Assembly (NCBI RefSeq): GCF_015840335.1
Contig: NZ_CP060395.1
Location: 2,641,277-2,705,276 of the forward strand
DNA length: 64,000 nucleotides
Direction: 5' to 3'
From: Synechococcus sp. CBW1108
GTDB taxonomy: Bacteria; Cyanobacteriota; Cyanobacteriia; PCC-6307; Cyanobiaceae
The notes under the pieces were generated by a model. The model had not been told where the DNA came from and searched no databases. It worked only from the letters and a program-made list of their open reading frames with translations. Positions 50,449 to 58,375 of the stretch are shown here, one piece after another (the first letter of the stretch is position 1; each line of letters opens with the position of its first letter). The position numbers and the translations under genes are program-made.

Positions 50449-51291
50449 ATGACCGGCATGCTTGGCCATCCGGTGGCGGAGAACCCGATCGACCGGATGT
50501 TCGATGCCGTGTATGCCCACCACGGGCTCCACTGGCAGTTCTGGAAGAGCGACATCGCCAACGAGGCGGACCTGGCCAAGGCGATTTCGGCTCTGCAGCC
50601 CCTGGGCTACAGCGGTATGTGCATCACCGTGCCCTACAAGGTGGCCGTGATTCCACTGCTGGATGCCGTCGATGACGACGTGAGCGCCATCGGTGCGGCC
50701 AATTACATCACGATTGAAGCGGGACTCCTGATCGGGCACAACAACGACGGCAAAGGCGTGGTGAAGGCCATCGAGAAGGTGGCCCCCCTGCAGGGGCAGC
50801 GGGTGGTGATGCTCGGGGCCGGGGGGGCCGGTAGGGCGATGGCGGTGGAGATCGCCTGGGCCGGGGCCAGCCAGCTCACCTTGATCACCCGGCGGGAGGA
50901 GCAAGGGCGCGAGGTGGCAGAGCGGGTTCGCCAGGCCAGTGGCCTGGCCTGCGAATGGCAACGCTGGCAGGAGCCGCTGCGCCTGCCGGAGGGCACCACG
51001 CTGCTTATGAATGCCACTCACCTGGGCTGTGCGCCGGAGCTGGAGCCCCTGCCTCTGGACTGGCAGAGCGTCGCGCCCAGCTGTCTGGCTGTGGATGTGA
51101 TCACCAATCCCCGCATCACGCCCTTTCTGGCCCAGGCAAGGGAACGGGGCTGCCCCACCGTTGATGGGGTGGAGATGCTGGTGCAGCTGGCCATGCAGAT
51201 CTTCGAGCGCTGGACCGGCATCCATCCCGAGGAGGCTGTGTTCCAGCAGGCCGTGGCCGAGGCGCTGGGGGAAGGCCCGCCTCCAGCCTAG
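50449..51291 (+). CDS. Shikimate dehydrogenase-family protein (AroE paralogue)
   Basis: A 280-residue member of the shikimate/quinate dehydrogenase superfamily. The catalytic Lys is in CITVPYKVAVIPLLD and the Asp in GHNNDGKGVVKAIE; the Rossmann glycine motif is MLGAGGAGRAMAVEIAWAG. The substrate motif differs: the N terminus reads GHPVAENPIDRMFDAVYA, without the Ser-x-Ser that binds the shikimate carboxylate in AroE. It may use another substrate, or be an AroE-like enzyme such as those of the SdhL group. The start is ATG 50449 (50458 possible). It shares its stop region CTAG with mrpB. Confidence 0.85.
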   Translation: MTGMLGHPVAENPIDRMFDAVYAHHGLHWQFWKSDIANEADLAKAISALQPLGYSGMCITVPYKVAVIPLLDAVDDDVSAIGAANYITIEAGLLIGHNNDGKGVVKAIEKVAPLQGQRVVMLGAGGAGRAMAVEIAWAGASQLTLITRREEQGREVAERVRQASGLACEWQRWQEPLRLPEGTTLLMNATHLGCAPELEPLPLDWQSVAPSCLAVDVITNPRITPFLAQARERGCPTVDGVEMLVQLAMQIFERWTGIHPEEAVFQQAVAEALGEGPPPA

Positions 51292-51986
51292 AGCAGGCCG
51301 CGGTAGCGCACCAGCAGCTGCACCATTGCCCAGGACCCCAGGGTCACCTTGACGGCCACCAGCGCATTGAGCAGGGGAATCCAGCCGCCGCTGTCGATCT
51401 GGCCAAAGCCACCCGAGACGCCGGGCACCAGGCCTGCCAGCGCCAGCGAGGCCACCAGCACGAACCCCACCACCGCCGCCTTCTCCCAGAGGTCGGCGCG
51501 GTAGTGCTGGAACAGCCGATCGGCCAGTCGCGCCGAGCCGCTGATCAGCAGCAGGCCGATGGCGGTGCCACCAGCCACGCCGGCCGCAAAACCACCGCCA
51601 GGGGAGAGGTGGCCGCGCAGAGCCAGTTCCACCGCCACCAATGCACACACCGTGGCCCCCAGCTGGCAGAGCAACACCGAGGGGGCGTCCTGCAGAGCAC
51701 GGATGCGCTGCTGCTGCGGCTCGCCGCTGAGAATCCAGCGCACACCGATCGAGGCCAGGGTGAACACCACCACCTCCGCCACCGTGTCGTAGAGGCGGGT
51801 GTGGAGGATCACCGTGGACACCAGGTTGGGCACTCCGCCAGCGTCTAGCAGCTGCTGCAGTGATTTGCTCAGGGGCAGCGGTTGCGGCAGCGCCAGAGCC
51901 AAAGGCGCCAGGCAGAGCACCACCGCCGCCAGGCCGTAGAGCAGCTGGGCCGGCCGCAGACCGGCTGCAGAACGGGACGGGTTCAT
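51288..51986 (-). CDS. mrpB: Mrp antiporter subunit B
   Basis: A 232-residue membrane protein containing the MnhB domain. The core is VSTVILHTRLYDTVAEVVVFTLASIGVRW near residue 55 and RGHLSPGGGFAAGVAGGTAIGLLLISG near 110, both diagnostic. The extra N-terminal helix resembles the part of MrpA/MbhE that is often fused in front. The complex exchanges Na+ or other cations for protons at the plasma or thylakoid membrane. It is the last gene of the mrp operon; ATGA overlaps the DUF4040 gene, and it shares a CTAG stop with the convergent AroE paralogue. Confidence 0.9.
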   Translation of the reverse strand: MNPSRSAAGLRPAQLLYGLAAVVLCLAPLALALPQPLPLSKSLQQLLDAGGVPNLVSTVILHTRLYDTVAEVVVFTLASIGVRWILSGEPQQQRIRALQDAPSVLLCQLGATVCALVAVELALRGHLSPGGGFAAGVAGGTAIGLLLISGSARLADRLFQHYRADLWEKAAVVGFVLVASLALAGLVPGVSGGFGQIDSGGWIPLLNALVAVKVTLGSWAMVQLLVRYRGLL

Positions 51987-52531
51987 GGGAGGTGCTCCTG
52001 ATCGGGCTGGGCCGGATCGGGAGACAGGGGCAGCGCGGAGCGATGCTCGAGCTGGTGGCCGGCCTGTCGCCACCTCTGGGCTCCAGGCAGCCCCTCCAGC
52101 CGCTCCAGCAGCTGACGGTTGTGCAGCAGCAGGCGGAACGAGCCTGCCCCAGCGGGCTCGAGCACGGCATGCAGGTCGGCATCGGCCGGACCAAGCAGCT
52201 CAAGGCGCAGATGCAGGGGATCGAGCCATCGGCACAGCTGCTGGCACAACGGCTCGGGTGGCAACTCCGTCGCCACCGCCACCCGCACCACCATCGAGGA
52301 GCGCAGCGCCACCGCATAGAGGGTGGTGGAGAGCAGGGTGCCGACCAGGGCCTCGGTGAGCGCCACATCGGCCGCGCCCAGAAGGGCATAGATCAGGGCC
52401 GACACCGCCCCGAGCAGACCCCGCAGCACCAGGGTCTGATAAGGGTTGCTCTGGACCACCAGCAGGATCGCGATGAGCGGCAGCAGGGCCGTGAGCGGCA
52501 GCAGCAACTGGATCTCCTGGGTGAGCGTCAT
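51983..52531 (-). CDS. DUF4040 (MbhD/MrpA C-terminal-like) protein
   Basis: A 182-residue protein with about three membrane helices followed by a soluble tail of some 90 residues. The core SALIYALLGAADVALTEALVGTLLSTTLYAVALR is the DUF4040/MbhD domain, equivalent to part of the MrpA C terminus. No full-length MrpA is in the cluster, so this short protein probably replaces that portion. The soluble tail (PPEPLCQQLCRWLDPLHLRLELLG and on) has two Cys and no motif I recognise. Coupled on both sides by ATGA overlaps. Confidence 0.85.
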   Translation of the reverse strand: MTLTQEIQLLLPLTALLPLIAILLVVQSNPYQTLVLRGLLGAVSALIYALLGAADVALTEALVGTLLSTTLYAVALRSSMVVRVAVATELPPEPLCQQLCRWLDPLHLRLELLGPADADLHAVLEPAGAGSFRLLLHNRQLLERLEGLPGAQRWRQAGHQLEHRSALPLSPDPAQPDQEHLP

Positions 52532-52860
52532 GGACGCACCTCCGGATCGAGGTCTCCGTAACGGCTCACCTGGGAGCAGCTGGCCAGCACGTAACCGAAG
52601 ATCGTGTTCCAGATCACCAGCGAGATCAGCGCCAGCAGCAGCAGGGGCCACTCGCGGTTGAGCCTCAGCAGCAGCCCCAGCAGCATCAGCGCGGAGCCCA
52701 GGGTGTCGCCGATGCCCAGGAAATGGAGCTTGTGCAGAAAGCTGCTGCGGCCCAGCAGCGGCCAGGTTCCCGTGAACCACAGCACCAGACCACTCACCAG
52801 CAGCAGGTCGCTCAGCACCTCCAGCAAGCGCTGGGCAGCGAGGGGAAGGAGGGTGAGCAT
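52528..52860 (-). CDS. mrpG: Mrp antiporter subunit G
   Basis: A 110-residue three-helix subunit. It has the motif LWFTGTWPLLGRSSFLHKLHFLGIGDTLGSALMLLGLLLR, the PhaG/MnhG_YufB signature, and ends in a polar tail. The start is ATG at 52860; the overlapping TGATG joins it to mrpF. It is part of the minus-strand operon mrpC-D-E-F-G-DUF4040-B. Confidence 0.9.
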   Translation of the reverse strand: MLTLLPLAAQRLLEVLSDLLLVSGLVLWFTGTWPLLGRSSFLHKLHFLGIGDTLGSALMLLGLLLRLNREWPLLLLALISLVIWNTIFGYVLASCSQVSRYGDLDPEVRP

Positions 52861-53123
52861 CAGTGGTCCACCCCTCGCAGCAGGTTGGCCAGCAGCATCA
52901 CCGCGGCGTTGCCGACGCTGAGCACGATCACGCCCACAACCCCCACCATCCAGTCGTCGCGCACCACCGACACCACCAGCATCAGCAAGGCCACCTTCGT
53001 GGAGAGGCTGGCCAGCGCTGCGAGACGATGCCATACGTCGCTGCGGCGGCAGGCCACCACAATCGGCAGCAGCAGGGCCACCACCATGCCCAGCTGCACC
53101 AGCTCCAGCCAGGTCCCTGTCAT
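52860..53123 (-). CDS. mrpF: Mrp antiporter subunit F
   Basis: An 87-residue protein with three hydrophobic helices, of the MrpF/PhaF type. WHRLAALASLSTKVALLMLVVSVV and DDWMVGVVGVIVLSVGNAAVML match the family. The start is ATG at 53123, overlapping the mrpE stop by 4 bp (53120-53123); the stop shares a base with the mrpG start. Confidence 0.88.
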   Translation of the reverse strand: MTGTWLELVQLGMVVALLLPIVVACRRSDVWHRLAALASLSTKVALLMLVVSVVRDDWMVGVVGVIVLSVGNAAVMLLANLLRGVDH

Positions 53124-53521
53124 CGCCGCACCTCCGGGCGGGCCAGCCGGTGTACCCGAAAGGCCCGGCCATCAGCATCCATCCCAAGGGCGATCGTGAA
53201 CGGGGTGAGCGTCACGCGGAACACCTCCAGAAAGATCAGCAGGGCTGAGCCAGAATCGCTAAAGCCCTGGGTTTCGAGCGTCTCGGTCAGGGTGCGTCCC
53301 GAACGCAGCAGTACAAACCCCTCGGCGAAGGCCTGGGGGATCGCCAGCAGGCTGTCCCGCAGGGCCACGAGCAGCGGGCGCAGGGGCAGGCGGCGGCTGT
53401 GGCGGGACATTGGCAGCAGCACCGCCACCAGCACGCCGATCAGCACATTCACCTGGCTCAGGTCGCCGGTGAGCAGCAGCCAGATCAGCAGCCGCAACGT
53501 CACGGTGATCACACGGCCCAT
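53120..53521 (-). CDS. mrpE: Mrp antiporter subunit E
   Basis: A 133-residue MnhE-domain protein. The start ATG at 53521 gives MGRVITVTLRLLIWLLLTGDLSQVNVLIGVLVAVLLP, then PLLVALRDSLLAIPQAFAEGFVLLRSGR and DADGRAFRVHRLARPEVRR. Two membrane segments at the N terminus and a soluble C terminus are expected. It overlaps the mrpD stop by 13 bp. Confidence 0.88.
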   Translation of the reverse strand: MGRVITVTLRLLIWLLLTGDLSQVNVLIGVLVAVLLPMSRHSRRLPLRPLLVALRDSLLAIPQAFAEGFVLLRSGRTLTETLETQGFSDSGSALLIFLEVFRVTLTPFTIALGMDADGRAFRVHRLARPEVRR

Positions 53522-54999
53522 GGCAGCCCTCCCCCCAGCAACAGCGCCATCAGAGTCACTCCCACCAGGGCAATACCCCCGAGCAGGTCGTCGAGACGCT
53601 CCAACCTGGGCAGAGCTAGCCAGCCCAGGCCGGCTGCAGCGCGAAGGCCCAAATCCAGCAGCAACTCCAGACCCGCGCCGGCCGCCAGGACCGCTGCGGC
53701 CTTGAGGAGGCTGCCCTGGGCCGGCAACGGCGCCAGCAACATGCCGCCGGCCAGGAGCAGCAGAGCCAGCAGCGCCGGGCCCAGGGGCAAGGCGCCGGAG
53801 GCCGGAGCTAGGGGCCGCCGCAACAGACGGGCGTACACCGCCGCCGTGCCCACCATCGCCACCAGCAGCACGCCGCTGGACGGGCCGCTGAGGCCGCGGC
53901 TGAGCCCCTCCTTGGCCCAGAACCCCAGCAGCGGCGGAGCTCCGGCGATGGAAAGCGCCCCCAGCCACAGGGGCAGGGCCTGTTGCAGCGGCAGGGCCGA
54001 CTGCCGCCAGCGCACCAGGTTGCGCTCCCCCACCCGGCCGGCCAGCAGAAACAGCCCCGCCTTGGCTAGGCCATGGGCCAGGGCATAGACGCCGCCCACT
54101 GTGGGATCGAGGATCACCAGACCAACCTGGGAGAGGGTGCTCCAGGCCAACAGACGCTTGAGGTCGGTTTCAGCCAAGGCGTAGCTCACCCCCAGCAGGG
54201 CACTGGCCAGGCCGATCACCACCAGCAGCGGCTGCAGCTGGGGCAGGGCCTGGCTGAGCCGTAGCAGCGGACAGAGCCCACCGGCAACCACCACTCCAGA
54301 GAGAAGGGCCGAGACATTGGCCGGGGCCTCGGCATGGGTGCGCGGCAGCCAAAGACCACTTAAGAACACGCCGGCCTTGGTGAGCAGCGCCACCAGCAAC
54401 AGCGCCAGCGTGATGCTGGTGGCGGCGCCATCGGCCGGTGCGAGATCGGCCAGGGCCTGCAGCCGGAAGCTGCCGCTGCGCAGGTAGAGCAGCGCCACGC
54501 CCAGCAGGTAGATCACCATCACGGTGTTGCCCACCAGCAAGTAGCGCAGGCCGATCCACAGCTGCAGGCTGCTGCGTTGACCCAGCATCAGCAGGAAGGC
54601 GGTGATGCCCACCACCTCCAGCGCCACATAGAGGCTGAGCAGATCCACCGCAACGAAAGCGGAGTTGAGGCCCGCCAGCAGCACCATCAGCAACACCGGA
54701 AACGGGCCGTTCAGCGGTTGTTGCCAGCCGTCCAAGAGCACCGCCAGCACCACAAGGCCGTTGAGCAGCACGAACGGCGCCGCGGTGGCGTCGAACTGCA
54801 GCAGCACGCCCAGCGGGCCGACCAGCTCCAGGCTCCAGGGCCCCAGGCCGGCACTCAGGGCCAGGCCCAGGCCAGCGCTGAGCAGGGCGGACAGCAGGGC
54901 CAGGGGCCGCGCCAGCGACGGCAGCAGCGGCGCCGTGAACGCTGCCAGCAACGGCAGCAGCAGCGAGGCAGTCAGCAGGGCGGGGGAGAGCTCAGCCAT
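53509..54999 (-). CDS. mrpD: Mrp antiporter subunit D (NuoL/M/N-like)
   Basis: A 496-residue proton-translocating subunit of the NuoM/NdhD-like family, about 13-14 hydrophobic helices. The functional motifs are YVALEVVGITAFLLML (conserved Glu in helix 5), LLTKAGVFLSGLWLPRTHAEAP (Lys in helix 7), and LLAWSTLSQVGLVILD. Leu-rich codons raise the GC even further. In Anabaena-type clusters two mrpD copies occur; only one is here. It overlaps mrpC by 8 bp and mrpE by 13 bp. Confidence 0.92.
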   Translation of the reverse strand: MAELSPALLTASLLLPLLAAFTAPLLPSLARPLALLSALLSAGLGLALSAGLGPWSLELVGPLGVLLQFDATAAPFVLLNGLVVLAVLLDGWQQPLNGPFPVLLMVLLAGLNSAFVAVDLLSLYVALEVVGITAFLLMLGQRSSLQLWIGLRYLLVGNTVMVIYLLGVALLYLRSGSFRLQALADLAPADGAATSITLALLLVALLTKAGVFLSGLWLPRTHAEAPANVSALLSGVVVAGGLCPLLRLSQALPQLQPLLVVIGLASALLGVSYALAETDLKRLLAWSTLSQVGLVILDPTVGGVYALAHGLAKAGLFLLAGRVGERNLVRWRQSALPLQQALPLWLGALSIAGAPPLLGFWAKEGLSRGLSGPSSGVLLVAMVGTAAVYARLLRRPLAPASGALPLGPALLALLLLAGGMLLAPLPAQGSLLKAAAVLAAGAGLELLLDLGLRAAAGLGWLALPRLERLDDLLGGIALVGVTLMALLLGGGLPWAV

Positions 55000-55324
55000 G
55001 GCGGGGAGTGGCGCTGGCGCGGCTGGAGCTGAGCTGCTCGAAGCTGGCGGTGTCGAGCAGGGGATCGATCCGGGCCAGGCGGGTGAGCACCACCAGCAAC
55101 AGCGCCTGGATCGAGAGGCCGATCACGATCGCCGTGAGGATCACAGCCTGGGGGGTGGGATCGGCCCAGGCCAGGGCTGGTTTGGGCAACTGGGGCGCTT
55201 CGAGGATCGGCGTGCGCAGGCCGCCGCGGGAGGCCAGCAACACGAACAACGCCACCACGGCGCTGCCCATCACATTCATGGCCAGCAGCACCAAGGCTTC
55301 CAGCACTCGAAAGGGATCTGCCAA
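54992..55324 (-). CDS. mrpC: Mrp antiporter subunit C (NuoK-like)
   Basis: A 110-residue three-helix subunit of the MnhC/NuoK type, first gene of the operon. It has VLLAMNVMGSAVVALFVLLASRGG and DPTPQAVILTAIVIGLSIQALLLVVLTRLARID; the DPTPQALILTAIVI motif is diagnostic of MrpC. The start is ATG at 55324. The 54 bp upstream separate it from the methyltransferase gene on the same strand, so read-through is possible. Confidence 0.9.
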   Translation of the reverse strand: MADPFRVLEALVLLAMNVMGSAVVALFVLLASRGGLRTPILEAPQLPKPALAWADPTPQAVILTAIVIGLSIQALLLVVLTRLARIDPLLDTASFEQLSSSRASATPRHG

Positions 55325-55378
55325 GGCCGGTGGCGCGTTGATCGCTGGGAAATTAGGCAGACCACCGGGCCATTGGGG

Positions 55379-56569
55379 TCAGAGACCGGGCTCCTGCAGA
55401 AACCGCGGCGGGGCCAGCAAGGCCTGGCGATCCAGGCCCCGCCCGTAGGCCAGCCAGCGGAATTCCCCCAGCGCCCGTGGATCCACCAGCCGCAGCAGGG
55501 CCTCGCGGCGGGCCAACACGGTGGCGAGCTCAGCTGGGGGCTGCTGCTGCAGGCCGTGCAGCCGCTCGGCCAAGCCAAGGGCGAGCAGGGCCTGGCCCTG
55601 GCGGCACTGGCCAAGGGGCTGCCAGCCGCTGAAGGCGGCAGCGGCATCGACGCTCTCAATACATAGGTGGGCGGTGAGATCCCAGGCGCCTGGCTCCAGA
55701 AGCGGATCACCGCTGGCCTGCTGGCCCCGGTAAGCCATCAAGGTGCCGTCAGAGCGCTGGGGGGCGTAGTAGCGCCAGGCCTCCAGGGCGTAGTCGATCA
55801 CCAGCAACTGGCCCTCCGCCACGGCCTCGGCGCACTCGCCAAGCCAGGGGGCCAGGCCCGGATGCAGTTCGGTGCACCAGCCGGGCGGGCGCTGGGGCAA
55901 GGGGGGCAGGAGTCCAAGGGGCTCGAGCTGGGCGGCCGCTGCCGGCTCCAGGGGCGCGCCGGGCTCCAGCCGCAGCGAGAGCTCCGCCTCAGGACCCTCG
56001 TGCAGCGCCACCAGCTGCTGGCGCCAGAGCGCCCCGTCCCACACGATCCGCTCCACCGCCAGGGCATCAAGCACCTCATGGGCGAGCACCACACCGCGCA
56101 GCGGTGATGCCGCCAGCTCCGCAAAGCTGGCCCAGCGACAGGGCAAGGGGCAGTCCTGCAGCAGGGCTCGCTGACGGGCCGCCATGCCCTCGTTGGGCTC
56201 CACCAGCACCAGCTCCAGGCGCTGGGCCAGCTGGGGCCAACCAGCCACCAGGGCCTCGGCCAGCTGCAGGGCCAAGCTGCCTTCGCCTGGCCCTGCCTCA
56301 ACCAGGGCGAGGGGCCTGGGAACGGCCGCCAGGGCAATGAGCCAGTCACCGATCTGGGGGGCCAGCAGGGTGGCGAAGTCCGGCCCCAGTGAGGGGGCGG
56401 TGGCGAAATCCCCTGCTGGGCCGATACCCAGGTGGCCGGAGCCATAGGCTCCATGCGCTGAATCGTGCAACACCCACTCCATATAAGTGCGAAAGGGCAC
56501 CGCCCCGCCGGCTGCCTGCAGGCGCTCTAGAAGCCAGGCGGGCAAAGCATCGCTAGGGGGCAGTGTCAC
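55379..56569 (-). CDS. SAM-dependent methyltransferase, MidA/NDUFAF7 family
   Basis: A 396-residue class I methyltransferase. Its family (mitochondrial MidA/NDUFAF7) methylates an arginine of complex I subunit NDUFS2; the bacterial role is less clear. Motifs are VPFRTYMEWVLHDSAHGAYGSG at the N terminus, the SAM motif LALVEAGPGEGSLALQLAEAL near residue 90, and VVLAHEVLDALAVERI. The start is GTG at 56569 (VTLPPSDALPAWL); a longer frame exists but crosses the psb32 promoter. Given the neighbouring Mrp operon, an NDH-1-like complex is a possible target, which is inference. Confidence 0.88.
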   Translation of the reverse strand: MTLPPSDALPAWLLERLQAAGGAVPFRTYMEWVLHDSAHGAYGSGHLGIGPAGDFATAPSLGPDFATLLAPQIGDWLIALAAVPRPLALVEAGPGEGSLALQLAEALVAGWPQLAQRLELVLVEPNEGMAARQRALLQDCPLPCRWASFAELAASPLRGVVLAHEVLDALAVERIVWDGALWRQQLVALHEGPEAELSLRLEPGAPLEPAAAAQLEPLGLLPPLPQRPPGWCTELHPGLAPWLGECAEAVAEGQLLVIDYALEAWRYYAPQRSDGTLMAYRGQQASGDPLLEPGAWDLTAHLCIESVDAAAAFSGWQPLGQCRQGQALLALGLAERLHGLQQQPPAELATVLARREALLRLVDPRALGEFRWLAYGRGLDRQALLAPPRFLQEPGL

Positions 56570-56616
56570 GCTTAGACGGCTGCTCAGGGAGAATGCATCT
56601 TCCCTGAGGCCGGTGG

Positions 56617-57432
56617 ATGGGTCGCGTTCTGACTGCCATGACAACGGTCTTGGCGAGCTTGTTGCTGGTGTTGACCTGCTGGCTGGGCGTGGGCATTGCT
56701 CCGGCCCACGCCTACGACAACCCCGACCTGCTGCCCGACCACCCCACGCCGGTGATCGACCTGGCCAAGATCCTCACCGATGGCCAGCGCACCAGCCTGG
56801 AGGACAACCTCAACCGCTTTGAGGCCGACACGGGCTGGAAGCTGCGGGTGCTGACCCAGTACGACCGCACCCCCGGCCAAGCGGTTAAAAGCTTCTGGGA
56901 GCTTGATGAGCGCAGCCTGCTGCTGGTGGCCGATGAGCGCGGCGGCAATCTGCTCAATTTCAACGTCGGCGATGCCCTATTCGCCCTGATGCCCCGCACC
57001 TACTGGGTGGAACTGCAGACCCGCTTCGGCAACCAGTACTACGTGCGTGACCACGGCCAGGATGCCGCCATTGTCGATGCCCTGGCCGTGGTGGAAACCT
57101 GCCTGCAGCAGGGTGGTTGTCAGGTGGTGCCAGGCCTGCCCCAGGAGCAATGGCTGCTCACCCTTTCCACCTCCGTTCTGGGCGGCCTGGTGGCCGGCTT
57201 CGCCGCCTACCCCCGCAAGGAGGGACGCAAGGTGGAGTGGGCCTGGGTGCTGCTGCTCTCCCCCCTCTGGCTGATCCTGTTTGGCGCCCTCGGCCTGGGG
57301 CCGATTGTTACCCGCACCAGTGACCTGCTGCCGGTTGCCCGCAACAGCCTGGCCTTCCTGGGTGCAGCCCTAGGGGCTTATCTGATAGCGGGAGCAACGG
57401 TCGGCAAACCCCGCGCCCAGGATTCAGATTGA
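56617..57432 (+). CDS. psb32: TPM-domain protein, Psb32-like
   Basis: A 271-residue membrane protein. A signal peptide at residues about 1-33 (ASLLLVLTCWLGVGIAPAHA-YD) is followed by a TPM/TLP18.3 domain (DHPTPVIDLAKILTDGQRTSLEDNLNRFEADTGWKLRVLTQYDRTPG). Two C-terminal membrane segments lie near 180-200 and 210-230. This layout matches cyanobacterial Psb32, which protects photosystem II and helps its repair. The TPM domain faces the lumen. The start is ATG at 56617. Its end overlaps the convergent muramidase gene by 9 bp. Confidence 0.85.
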   Translation: MGRVLTAMTTVLASLLLVLTCWLGVGIAPAHAYDNPDLLPDHPTPVIDLAKILTDGQRTSLEDNLNRFEADTGWKLRVLTQYDRTPGQAVKSFWELDERSLLLVADERGGNLLNFNVGDALFALMPRTYWVELQTRFGNQYYVRDHGQDAAIVDALAVVETCLQQGGCQVVPGLPQEQWLLTLSTSVLGGLVAGFAAYPRKEGRKVEWAWVLLLSPLWLILFGALGLGPIVTRTSDLLPVARNSLAFLGAALGAYLIAGATVGKPRAQDSD

Positions 57433-58227
57433 ATTCCCGCTCGCCCGGGGGCCCAGGCCCTTGAGGGCTTCAAGCTTGCAACGCAGGGAATCGGCCGGCA
57501 TACAGGCAGGCTTGGCTGAGGCCAAGTTGGCGGCGGCTTGGTCGGCACTGAGTTGGCCGCGGAGCCGGGACAGGTTGTCCTCGTAGAAGCGCCTGAGGTC
57601 GTGGAAGCGCTTCACCGGCTGGCCGTAGTAGCTGCGGCCGGCCAAGGTGGGAAAACTGGCCCATTCCGGTGCCAATTTGGCCGCCAGCAGGGGCGTGAAT
57701 AATCCCTGATCGGCCAAGGCCAGGGCACCACGACGCCGGATCAGGAAGAGGGCTCCCTGGTCTTGCACATGGGGACCGAATTGGGCAACCCCAAGGGAAC
57801 GAGTGACCAGATCCCAAGTAAATGGCATGAACTGGTAGGCCCCTGCTGCGGCGCTTGCGTAGCGGGCGGTTCGCACAACCCGGTCTGGGTGACGGTCCAG
57901 CGATGGCATCAGGCCACCGCCAAACATGATGCGGTAACCGACGTCCTCCCCACCAGCCCAGGTGCCCTCGGCAAAACGGATCGTGTTGAGCAGGGCCCGG
58001 CGCTCGGGCGTGATGGCGAAGATGCGCGGCGAAGGGGAAGGCAGGGTTATGGATGCTGAAACAGTTGCCGCTAAGGGCCGGGGGGCTTCAAGAGACTGGG
58101 CCTCAGGAGACTGGACCTCATCCTGCTGGGCCCGGGCCGATGGGGCACTCAGTAGGGAGGCGCCAGCAACAAAGCTGGTGATGGCGAGCAGGGAAAAGAA
58201 TCGGGAGTTGATGCTGGGCAAGGTCAT
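57424..58227 (-). CDS. Exported muramidase (GH104/phage-lysozyme-like)
   Basis: A 267-residue secreted protein. A signal peptide ends near residue 34 (FFSLLAITSFVAGASLLSAPSARA-QQ), followed by a Gln/Pro/Ser linker. The catalytic domain from about 72 begins ALLNTIRFAEGTWAGGEDVGYRIMFGG, with the catalytic Glu in FAEGT, and ASAAAGAYQFMPFTWDLV, the muramidase pattern of GH24/GH104 enzymes. It should cut peptidoglycan in the periplasm. The start ATG 58227 lies at the signal peptide; an upstream extension to 58347 is unlikely. Confidence 0.88.
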   Translation of the reverse strand: MTLPSINSRFFSLLAITSFVAGASLLSAPSARAQQDEVQSPEAQSLEAPRPLAATVSASITLPSPSPRIFAITPERRALLNTIRFAEGTWAGGEDVGYRIMFGGGLMPSLDRHPDRVVRTARYASAAAGAYQFMPFTWDLVTRSLGVAQFGPHVQDQGALFLIRRRGALALADQGLFTPLLAAKLAPEWASFPTLAGRSYYGQPVKRFHDLRRFYEDNLSRLRGQLSADQAAANLASAKPACMPADSLRCKLEALKGLGPRASGNSI

Positions 58228-58375
58228 ACCGGAGCGAATCAAACGGCAAAACCGCCTGCAGGCGGCCGAATCTGGAAAAACGAAGAAAATATTTGTTCGG
58301 CCCAATTTGGCTACGAATCCCCCGAAACACGATGGTGTTAGTGCCAATCTCAGAAGTGTCCATCGGTATGAACAA

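Noticed and set aside
49564-52389. Minus-strand ORF of 941 codons across several genes
   Set aside because: It covers parts of the DUF4040 and mrpB genes in another frame plus the antisense of the NAD(P)-binding and AroE-like genes, so it is a GC artefact.
53522-53968. N-terminal extension of mrpE upstream of 53521
   Set aside because: This part overlaps mrpD in another frame and is Gly/Arg/Ala-rich without MnhE similarity; the real start is ATG 53521.
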